64,000 nt of DNA from Gnetum montanum (lineage: Eukaryota > Streptophyta > Gnetopsida > Gnetales > Gnetaceae), in the NCBI GenBank assembly GCA_015680685.1, contig MNCI01008733.1:137045-201044 (forward strand). The letters run 5' to 3'. Each line of letters opens with the position of its first letter. The first letter of the stretch is position 1. A program made the position numbers and the translations under genes. The notes under the pieces were generated by a model that had not been told where the DNA came from, did not search any database, and saw only the letters and a program-made list of their open reading frames with translations. Positions 22,774 to 33,059 of this stretch are shown here, in pieces.

Positions 22774-25080
22774 ATATCCCCCTTTTTAGTGATGTTCAAA
22801 ACTTAAAGAAAATGGATTAGTGAATCATACATACTCTTCCCTTTTTTGAAACACATCAAAAAGGATAAAGCACATAAACTTATACGTAAAGAGACATCAT
22901 AAAAGAGTAATACTTGTAGAAAATATGCATAATCAATAACATGTGATAATCCCAAGGAGATAAAAATATTTAGCTAAGCAAGAATATCAATTAATGACCA
23001 CACATTTTTTAGTACTAAGTTCCATGACGAGCTACTCCTACTTTGTCAAGAACTAATCCAAGCCTTTTACGTGATATTCAAACTTAAAGATTAAAGTGAA
23101 CTATAATCCTTGAAGATCAAGTAACCTATCTCTAAACCAACAATTCATTAGTAGTAAATATTGCATGGTTCTTTAATGTCCTCCTTCTTTTGAAAACATT
23201 AGTAAAAGAATAGGGCATAGAAATCTTTATGATACAGAGAGTAGAGAAATACTACTTCTTAACCATATATATATGACATGATTTGAAACTAGCCATGCCA
23301 AATTTTAAATTCTTGAGCTACAAAGTATATCTCAAGGAAACCTATTCAAGAGATGTTTTGATCAAAGAATACTTTTACCTTGGTTACTTTTCCATAAAAA
23401 GAATGATCATTATCTTGCTAATATTTTTGTAGGGAACAATATCAATTATTTGCATTCTTTCATAAACATAGAAGTACCTCTTACTTCAGCTTATTCTTGA
23501 ATGTCAAATAGGTGGGCTAATTATATCCTCAAAACATTGAGGTATGCTCTTTCCATTTCAAAAACAAGTAGCTACAACTAATTCGAAAAGGAATAACAAC
23601 AACCAATTTGATATATATACATTTATAAACATACATCATGTTGAAATAACACAAGTAGATAAATCAAGGAAAAAGATTAAAACTTGATTATCAAATTTGT
23701 ATGTTGAGGATGAGAAATCTCTATTTTAAAAAGATTAGTCCTTTTTTGATTAATAGCAAAGTTAGATAGAACATCCCAAAACTAATACAAATAGAACCAA
23801 GTAAAAACTTTTATGTCTAAGAGAAACTAGAATTAAATGTCAAAGACCAAGGATAGAGCATTCAAAAGCAACTGGCTTTATTAGCTAAAGTGAAATATCT
23901 TTTTAAAACTAATATTTCAAAATATTCTCTTAGCACAAATTTTAAAGGGTTGAAAGAACAAGATAGGAGCTGCCCTATATCGAAACCCAATTTTTGAGGA
24001 TCAAATGATCTATCTGTTGAACCATGAAACTAATAAGGTAAACTAATATGTCATGATTCCATTAGAACTCAACTCTTATGAAAAGATCATGAAGGTAATG
24101 ATAAGGAAGAATGGATACATTTAGAAAAGTAAATTTTCATTAAGAAGGATAAACACCAAATATAAACAAGTCAATGCCCTTGAAATAGTCAAGTAGATTT
24201 TAACAAGATGTTTAAATAGTAACTAAGAGATATCACAATGGTAAAATGTCTGTAAGGAATCTTAACAAAGAGTTAATCATACTTTTACTTTGAAAACTAT
24301 AATAACCCCTTGCATAACATGAATCCTTGCTCATTTTGTGATTTATTGGTTGAAGTCTCCAAAGACTTCCCCTACATTGGTGACCTCCAAGATGATGATG
24401 GATAATGAGGAATACGCTGCCCCTTCCCTTGTGTAGCTCTTCTTTGGCTTTTAAGATCAAATTTTAAACATTGTAAATCACCAAACCACTATAGCTATAG
24501 GTTAACATTAAGATAAATTGTTGAGACTAAGTTCTCTAATCAATAATATTGATAGAATATTCAGAAGCTTATCTTATGGAAAAAATATCCCAAAGGTCAT
24601 GAGCTCAGAAGCAGACCATTATAAGGAGTTTCGTTTGAACAATATTGAACACAAGATAAAAACCAAACTAAATTCCTTGTAATGATTTGCTTCTAAGCTA
24701 TTTTTCAAGAGTCTCCTCTTCTTGAACCTTTCTATAATCCTTATTAAAATAGGTTAGTTATTGAATCTAAACTGTTATGTTTGAGATCTCTTGTTTCACT
24801 TCAGAGTGAATAGAATCTAGCTTAGAAATTACAAATTTCTTTGCCTTTCTAATAAAATAATGTAAAAGAAAAATTTCTTCTTTAAATTAATTATTACTTT
24901 TATTACTTTTGTCACACTTACCATCTTCTTTAGCCATATGTGAGGAATTTTCATCTATAAGTGCTATGCATATGAGATGTAAATCTTTGGAAGAATTACA
25001 TGTTTCTTATTCACTTTGCTTACCATCATCCCAACTTGTATAGAAGTTGGTCTTTTTCAATTCCTCATCATTGGACTTAT
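22774..25080 (-). other. C2 interior without recognisable pol
   Basis: Begins with the polypurine tract (minus strand AAAAAGGGGGATAT, 22774-22790). No integrase, reverse transcriptase or RNase H motif seen. A 75-residue frame at 24233-24460 (minus) is not recognised. Confidence 0.5.
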
Positions 25081-25089
25081 TCTTTTGTT

Positions 25090-26002
25090 ATACCTTACTA
25101 TCACTACAACATTAGAAGGCCATATGGTGTCTTCCTCCACAAATCCAACATTCTATAGAATAGAAATATAGGTTAGAATTCAAAAAAATTTTACCTCTTT
25201 CTCTCCCTTTGAGTAGATTGAATCTTTGAAATGCTTCCTCATTTCATTTTCTTAGCAATCATTTTAGCTTTCTTAAGAGAAAGGCAATCTCATCTTCAGT
25301 GTTCTCATCATGCCCATTGGACTCCTTCTCCTTCGAGGTGGTCTTTAGAGCTATAGGTCTTTCTTGGATAACTCCTTTGCTTATGAGATTCATTTCATAA
25401 GTAATGAGAATACTGTGAAGCTTTTTAAATTTTAAAGTTAAGAAATTTCTAATCTGCTTTATAGCTATGACCTTTAGTCTAAACTTTGGTTATAGAGTTC
25501 TGATCATTTTAATGATGACATTAGATTTTGGAAAATATTTTCCTATTCCTCTAATAGCTACAACAAGATCATTATATCTAGATAAATAATCTTTTATTTT
25601 CTCACCTTCTCTCATTTTGAGCTTATCATATTCACTTTGTAAAACCAACAACTTAGATTTCTTAACAATAGAGGTTCCTTCATAAGTAGCTTCTAAAGTT
25701 TTCCAAATTTCTTTGGTGATTTTACATCTTGCTATCCTAGTAAATTTATATTTATTCAAAGAATAATATAAATAATTTATTGCTTTTGAATCATACATAA
25801 ACTTATCTTTCTATTTTTGTGTTCATTTGTTTCGAGGCTTGATGATGCTGGTGGAGCTATTAATAGGCATGGTGTAGTCTTCAAGGATTGACTCCCACAC
25901 TTTAAACTTCATGAATTTGAAGAACCATTGCATTCTAGATTTCTAATAAGCAAAGTTGAATCTATCAAACATGGGTGGCATTGTGTAAGATTTCCCCTCC
26001 AT
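25090..26002 (-). pseudogene. gag: C2 gag: copia-type Gag
   Basis: Starts at an ATG at 26000-26002, about 55 bases inside the LTR, at the same place as in C1. An open stretch of 102 residues (25798-25490) holds the Gag core: KEIWKTLEATYEGTSIVKKS, VLQSEYDKLKMREGE and SRYNDLVVAIRGIGKYFPKS, diagnostic of the copia gag-polypeptide family. The zinc knuckle at 25109-25150 still has CWIC, the histidine and the last cysteine but contains a stop. It is better preserved than C1 gag. Confidence 0.8.
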
Positions 26003-26042
26003 TGTTTACTCTTGAAGTTGATGATAACAAAGAAGAGTACCA

Positions 26043-26056
26043 AGTTCCAATACCAA
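26043..26056 (-). other. Primer-binding site of C2, degenerate
   Basis: Minus strand reads TTGGTATTGGAACTTGG at the position of the C1 site; the first seven bases of the initiator tRNA-Met complement (TGGTATC) are kept up to the last. Confidence 0.6.
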
Positions 26057-26057
26057 T

Positions 26058-27248
26058 TAAGGATTGTTGAACTTAGAAGAGAGAAGGTTGGGGAGGGGTG
26101 TTGGAGTGGTGACAGATAATTTTTCCAAATTAAAATTCTTTTGATAAAGCACACACACAAAATTTGATGTGGTTTCCAACTTGTGTAGTCTATACTCACA
26201 AGGTAGATCACAAGCACACCTTCAAAATTTGTTGCTCTAAAATGTGGTTTGGAGGGTACCACACCCTATATAAGATCTAAGATCCACTCTAGGGTGTTCT
26301 GATGCTACATCAACCACTCAACTACACAAGGTCTCAAGAAGCTTAGAATTTTATTTCTAGGCTTCGACAACCTTTACAATCTTGAGCTCCACTCTGAAGT
26401 GTTGTGATGCTACACAACCATTCAATGTTGTAGGATGTTGACAAGCTCAAGTAACATGCCTTCTTGCAAGAAGCACATCAACCTCATAGGATAACGAGAG
26501 ATAAAAAAAATTACAAGGGATGAATGCAACTCAATTTGTTGATCCTTGCACTTTGAAGTACGACACACTTTACAATGGATCAATGATAATACAATTATAA
26601 TGATTGACAATTGATTACACAATGATAGTACAAAGGCTTGTACATTTTTCAATGAGAATGATGTCTTCTTATAGTTACCATATTTTCAAATCCATCTTGG
26701 AACTCATGCAACGACTACTTAATGATCATGGAAGATGCCTTCATTGTGGCTGAGACATGTTTATGTATTTGCCTTCATTTTGGGAAGACATCTTTGTCTA
26801 GTGAAAAGCATCTTTCTGAAACTAGACTACATTCTATGAAGATGCCTTTGTTTGGGGAAAAACATCTTTGCCTAATGAAGGATGTTTACTATTTTTCAAA
26901 GACATCTTCTTCTTTGTTGCCTTCAATTCTGCCAAGACATCTACTATTTCTTGGAGACAATTTTCTTCACCTTTCTTTGCATGATGAATTCTTCATTCCT
27001 TGTTGATAACCTTGCACTTCTACATGCTTTAATGATTACAAATTTTCTTGTGCATTATTTGGTCTTTGTCCATATTCTTGGAATTGTTGCATGTTCATTT
27101 GAGACCTTATGGATGACCTTTTCCTTTGAGCTCTCCTTTTGTCTAAAATAGTTCAATCCTTGTCATCTCATCTTGGTCCTACAAACAAAATAACATACAA
27201 CCTTTGTTTCCATTTTACTTAACATTTTGACACACCAAAAGGCCCACA
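26058..27248 (-). repeat. 5' LTR of C2 (1191 bp)
   Basis: Starts TAAGGATTGTTGAACTTAGA and ends CAAAAGGCCCACA. Pairs with 21578-22773. Confidence 0.85.
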
Positions 27249-28480
27249 ATACATGTTCCATCTTCAGTGGAAATAGCATCACAACACAAAAAGCATTAGA
27301 AATCCTTCTAAAGCTAGGGAACCATTCATCATTAAGGTTCCTTTGCTATTCATAAGCTAAACTTTAACAAACTATGAACGATGCTCATTTATTGTGGCTA
27401 ATACCTCAAACACTATCATCTCCAAATAACAAGATTCACTATAGAAAAAATAAAAATTAGTTATCGTTGGGCTACCAACTAAACCCCCGAAATATAGATA
27501 GCAACAAAAGGTTTAGAATCATGTTAGCATACTAAAGTTAATATCGATAGTAGCCATACCTATTAATATCATTGATCAAAATGCATCAACTAGTCAACCA
27601 ATAGAGAACCATAAGCTAGATTTAAGAAAGGGATCTAAGCAACACACATTAAAACATGAGCTAAGAATCTTAGGCTAGATGGAGTAGGTTAATGCTACCA
27701 AATCCAAAAAGTTACACACCAACAAAAAAGAATTCCTCATAATAATAAAACATGTCAAGCTCTCCTTGAACTAAAAGAATACATTGTTAAACCTATACGA
27801 GTTAGTCATGATCTCCTCTACTCATAAAGAAGCACTAGTTAAGCTGTTGACCTCTATTCCTGTTAGTGAAGATATGCCTACTAATGAGGAACTCATTTAC
27901 TTGGTCATTGTGCTACATTTTCCTAATGAAGGAAAGCATGAAACTATACTTACTTTTCATGATAGTGAGGTTAAGATCAACTTTCACAATGGAGAAGTGC
28001 TATTTTCTTTTCTCTTCATTAGCATATGCATTGATAAGTACAAAGTTCATTATGTCCATGTAGATGATCAAGTAGCAACCAACATAATTCTATTTACCAT
28101 TGTTTAGAAACTAGGTATTGTCAATAACATCTAAGAGATCTTCACTCCAAAATTAAAATCTTTTAATGGATCTAGGATAGAAATGTGAGGATCTTTTTCA
28201 TTAGACTTTATAGTTGGGAAACAATTCCCAACATCTGCCAACTTCTTAGTAGTTGAAGAGACACTTGGTTTTAACTTGATTCTTGGAAGACTATGGTTAG
28301 CAAAGCTATGAGCAGTTTCATCTTCCATACACCATAAAATTCATTACCCTATGATAATTGTAAAATTTTGATTCATGGAAACAACATGTTTCATCATTTG
28401 ATTAACAATGCTGACATTGAGTAAGGTTCAGAAGTGGATTTTCAAGACGAAACTCTTAACATCAACAATGAACTTAACAC
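27249..28480 (+). pseudogene. T1 gag end and aspartic protease
   Basis: Within 27784-28107 an open stretch reads THKEALVKLLTSIPVSEDM and TNEELIYLV, a conserved linker before the protease in Tat-lineage elements. The protease follows: YVHVDDQVATNIILFTIV occupies the active-site position (the usual D-[ST]-G is damaged to DDQVA) and LGFNLILGRLWL (about 28262-28300) is the conserved C-terminal ILGRPWL. The enzyme would cut the polyprotein. Stops begin at 28108. No reverse transcriptase follows. Confidence 0.65.
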
Positions 28481-30359
28481 TCAAACTAGATCTAACAACA
28501 ATGTTGCTAACATTGCCAACTCTATAACATTAGATGACCTATAAGAACAAATGACACCTACCATGTTGAACAAGAGGAATGATGAAAATAGAATTATCCA
28601 TAAGAAGTCCTTGATCTATCAAAGATCAAGCAACAAATCTACAATCGACATCTTATCTCTCTCTTTATAAATGATCATTTGTTTGATTTTTTATCCTTAT
28701 ACCATGTTTCAACATTCATTTTATTTTGGTACTCTCTTTTAATATTATCTCATGATTACTAAAAAGATGTAGCCATGGCCTTCGAAGGCCTGAAATTGAA
28801 TACAATGACCTACTAGGAACTACAACTAGTGATACATTGGCATACGAGGACTTAAAAATGGTAGATATGATGATATCTCAAAGATGTAGAGATTGGAAAA
28901 ACTGATTGGAAAGCCAAGGGAAAAAATAAATGCTAGTCATTTTGACCCAAATACCCAATATGGTGAGTTTTCCTAGTCTAAGAGTTAAAAATGGTGGCCT
29001 CCAAGCCCAAAAATCTAAAAAATGCAAGCAACTAAGGAGAAAAATGCCTAAAATACTAAGAATTCTCAAACTACGAAAGCCACATGACTTCCACATGCAT
29101 GAAAAAGCTTAAAAATGTTTAAAAAATTACCTTGTAAGGCAAGAAACCAACAACGTTGTTATCTTGTGGATCAAAAACCTTAAACTCATAATTTTTCCAA
29201 GGATAAGAATTAAACATGTCATTCTTCATAGAAAAAAAAATCCCAAAACCTTGCATTCAAGTAAAAAATATTTGAAAATTTTGGCTTCAAAGATGATAAA
29301 AAATTCAACATGTGGATCACAAACAAAGAAAATTCAAGAAATGGTACCTACCTAGCCATGGAAATGCAAGAATACTACCTATTCAAGCATAGGAGAAATG
29401 CTAGTTTGCTATCAATTGGCAAAGAAAACCCTAATACACTATTGATTAAGCATGAAAACCATAAAATTTCTACTCTTAGATAGTCAAAAGTGAAAAATGT
29501 TGGCATATTTGGATGGAATAATCTATAATGCCATCTGTTTAGGTCAAAAGTTTTAAAAACCTTAGTTTTCGACTAGTCAAAAACCCTGATTCATCCCAAT
29601 TAATATTGAGACCCTTGAAAGCACTATTGTTCAGACCAAAAGGATGTAAAAATGGCTAGAAACACTACTATGTTGTCCTAGATATGGAACATGCTACTTC
29701 TCTCCTTACCTTGAATGCCTACAAATGCTAAGAATCTTTTCTTTCCCTACTTTGAATGCCTACAAACACTAATAATTTTCCTTTCCTCTACTCTGCACTA
29801 TCAAGCATTTTCAAACAATTCACAAAAAAACATGTATGATCAAACATATAGTGGGAAATCCCAAATTTGTGCCAAAAATTCTAGTGTGGTAAAATTCCTT
29901 CTAAAACTAGTGAAACATGCTATAGAATGGTGGAAAAAGGTTGCTACTATGCCCCAAGAACTCTAAGTATGGGTCCCACCCAAAAACACTAAGGTCAAAC
30001 AAGTTATACCAGAGAAATTACTAGCTTAATTGACCAAAAATGCTACTCATAATGCAATAAGTTACCCACAAGTTGTCAAGACTCTCAAAAATGGTGTTGA
30101 GACTCTCAAATTGCTACCTACATGCTACAAACCCTTCAAAAACACACTAACCCTAGAAAATACCTAGTTATTATAACCTGATTTGATATTAAATTATTCT
30201 TATTTTATGCATTTGTGGCCTCTTTAGTGAATTATTTCTTGTTTTGATCATGTGATGATGAGGATATAAAACTGACATTATTTATTATATTATTTGTACC
30301 TTGTTTTTAGCCTCTTTTGACAAATATATCATGTAGATATCATTTAATATGTTTTTGTT
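28481..30359 (+). other. T1 interior, no recognised coding
   Basis: AT-rich. Pol is expected here in an autonomous Tat element, but no reverse transcriptase, RNase H or integrase motif is visible in any frame. Confidence 0.45.
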
Positions 30360-30800
30360 GACATGCAGAATTAAGCTATGGAGATGTGGGAACAATTTGG
30401 GTTACCTTTGGGCCTAAATGGACCTTTGCATGATATTAATTAGCTAATTGATCTTGAATGCCTAGATCTTGAGCCTAGAACTCTTTTGACCACATTGCCT
30501 CAATAGAAAAAACCTTAGAATGACTTGAATACATAGCCAAGACTCTCGACCTAGGGGTTGAAGACATCATAAAGAATTCCATAGTGGAGGTTTCTATTAC
30601 AACCCATAATAATGTGGAGAAAATATTGAAATTAAGTTCCTCACTTGAACCTCAACTTATCCAAGACATCACAAAATCCTTATAAGATAACACTAAAGCC
30701 TATGGTAATAAAGCCATTAAAATAGTTGACCTAGCTAAGAATGAATTAGCTAACCTAGTCAACCTTTCTTATCTTAAATACTATTATATCTAACATTAAC
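30360..30800 (+). pseudogene. T1 accessory frame, helical, unidentified
   Basis: After TTGTTGACATGCAG, which looks like a splice acceptor (about 30355-30368), a coding-like stretch begins near an ATG at about 30378. It gives helical, heptad-like segments such as AKTLDLGVEDIIKNS, NVEKILKLSSSLEPQLIQDI and KIVDLAKNELANLVNLS, with a few stops. It lies between the protease and the 3' LTR, where extra frames are known in Tat-lineage elements. No family recognised. Confidence 0.4.
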
Positions 30801-31867
30801 CTATTTGATGTTAGTCTTTGTTTGCCTTTTCTTACATATTTAAATGGATACAAATCATTGATGGACCTTGTGGCCTATAACAAGCAAGTATGCATGATCT
30901 CTTCCCTTTGATTTTAACATATTGCAAATTTTGTATGAATATTCAAAGCACAATACAATGTTCCCAAGCTCCACTAATTATATCTTATGATGAGTAATTT
31001 TTTCTTATTACCTCATATTGTCTCTTGTAAACCTCATGTACTCTTTGATTTTTTTTTCTTATTTTCTCCAAGTTGTATTTGTAGGATGATTTTGGAGTTA
31101 TCGTAGAGATGTGACTCATCATAGTAATGGATTAGCATGTGATCTTGACATAAGAGATTTTTTCAGCTTATTTAACCATGCCAACACTACTTACCTCATA
31201 TCATTTCCATTATCCTATCTAAGCCATAACCATATACCAATTTTAGCCTTTTCTTGCTACTGGTGAAACCCTATGTTTGACATTGGTATATCATGATCAT
31301 GTAACATCTCCTACAACATGATCCATTAATAAGTTTGCTAAAATCTCCAAATGCTTCATTTAGTAAGATAACAAAAATATGACCTTGGCATAGAAATCCA
31401 AAGAAGGTTTCATTACCACAAAAAAATGGAAAAATGCCAAGAAATCCAAGAGGCCAAAGTAGCCTTTAAAAAGTATATAATGGCTCAAAAAAACAAAAAG
31501 AATCCAAGTTGTCAATAAAGCCCACAACAAAGCACTGGTTTCTCTAAATTTCATCAATAACCAATAGTTGAAGTGCAACACACAAAGCCCTTGTTAGCCA
31601 GTAAGCATATTACTATGACATTACCATGATGTCAAAATATTTTGGATTCTTCATTAGCTAGCATAACCATTTCTAAATAATCATATATCCAATCCCTCAC
31701 TTCAAATTCTCACCATTCCATCTTAACCTTACTTCATTATCAAAAGTACTCCTTAGCATGATTTGATAGCTATAGATCAAATGTGGAAAGAGAAGTGATG
31801 GTGACAAACCTGCAGTAGTATTTCACATTCTTTGTTAATGTCTTTTGGTTTAATCCTCTAAACATCA
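30801..31867 (+). other. T1 3' untranslated region
   Basis: No coding seen. The last about 90 bases (31790-31882) match the corresponding position before the T2 3' LTR (56345-56424), confirming that T1 and T2 are related. Confidence 0.5.
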
Positions 31868-31882
31868 ATAAAGAGGGACTAA
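31868..31882 (+). promoter_or_regulatory. Polypurine tract of T1
   Basis: AATAAAGAGGGACTAA directly before the right LTR start. Confidence 0.55.
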
Positions 31883-31918
31883 TAATACACATCAAAAAAA
31901 ATTTTAGTTGTAGATAGA
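31883..31918 (+). repeat. 3' LTR of T1, first piece (cut by A2)
   Basis: TAATACACATCAAAAAAAAT and the next bases match the start of the left LTR. A2 is inserted at 31918/53656. Confidence 0.7.
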
Positions 31919-32754
31919 TGATGACCAACAAGCAGTCCCTACGCCCAACCATACAAATCACTACGATTCAATAAGTGATCTAGTAGAATTCCATGGACTT
32001 TATCTCTCTAAGTATACTTTTCCTAGGTAATAAATCGCAAAGACATGCTCATTGTCTTCCTAGTTCCACTTGTGAGATGCAATGGTATGGTTAAGTATAA
32101 CTGAGGCATATGATGTTTATCATTTTTATGTTTTTCAATTAATTTACCTAAGTGCTAAAAATAAAGTAATTAAATGTTTAATTAATATAATGAATAATTA
32201 ATTCCTTAACTAATTCTAATAGGAATATCTATTCCCACCTTTTGTACACATCTTGAACACATTGCAACACTACTAGATTACCAAGCATTAAGTGCTACTT
32301 GGATTACCAAGAATTAATGTATGCTTGGAATGGTCATATTTATGTGCATTAATTATTTGAATCCAATTAATTAATTAAATTCATAAAGGTAAATTTCATG
32401 AATAGTAAATGTATTAAGGTAAACATTAGGCTAAGTCCAAGTGCTGCAAGGTTTATGAAGAAAGCTTGTCTTGATTACCATTCACACCAAGGTGTCCAAG
32501 TGCATCAATGCTCAAATAAAGATTTGTACACTTTTCACTCCTACTATAGGTACTTAAAAAATATTCTAACTCTTAAATGAAAAAACTACAAGAGCTCTAC
32601 TATGCTACTTAACAACAAATTCCATCAATGTGGCTGGCACATGCATATATATAAGCAAATAGAATACTATGTCAATGCCTACATGTTGATGTAGCAAATC
32701 ATGGGATTGCTTAATAGGATCACATTGATGCCATCAACCCACAATGATTCATCA
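31919..32754 (-). repeat. 3' LTR of A2 (836 bp)
   Basis: Starts TGATGACCAACAAGCAGTCC and ends GATTCATCA. Pairs with 52810-53655. A TATA-like TATATATAAG lies at about 32647-32656 next to U3 repeats. Confidence 0.8.
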
Positions 32755-32775
32755 TACCTCCATGACTGAATGAAA
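32755..32775 (-). promoter_or_regulatory. Polypurine tract region of A2
   Basis: Minus strand ends GTCATGGAGGTA directly before the LTR; A1 and A3 have the same tract (TCATGGAGGTA, TCATGGGGGTA). Confidence 0.6.
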
Positions 32776-33059
32776 ATCCATTCTTGAGTGAACAAAGGGA
32801 GGAACAAGCTCTTCACAAAATTTTAGGAAATATGGGATTATTTCCTAACTAGCTAACAGACGCACTAACTCAAACTGATGCTACATGTCTAAGTGTACAA
32901 CTTTATAATTTTAACAAAAATAGACATTCATGAAAGAAACATTAAAAACCATTACAAAAATGAACAACAAAAATTCATTTGACATTCGAAGAAAAATGGA
33001 AAATCAAATAATCATAGGTGATGGAGGTTCCTAAGATGTTAAAGGACCTTCTCCTACCT

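Larger units (their letters stand above)
21578..27248 (-). mobile_element. Gag-only Ty1/copia-type element C2, complete
   Basis: LTRs at 21578-22773 and 26058-27248 enclose a 3.28-kb interior. The minus strand has a primer-binding site, gag with a zinc-knuckle remnant, about 2.2 kb without pol, and a polypurine tract, the same order as C1. Flanking bases ATATG and ATACA match only in part, so the duplication is decayed. It sits in T1 gag. Confidence 0.8.

Noticed and set aside
24233-24460. C2 interior frame as a possible pol fragment
   Set aside because: It contains no integrase, reverse-transcriptase or RNase H motif and has no partner in C1 that I can align as protein.
21573-27253. Perfect target-site duplication for C2
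   Set aside because: Flanks ATATG and ATACA share only three of five bases, so the boundary rests on the LTR pair alone.
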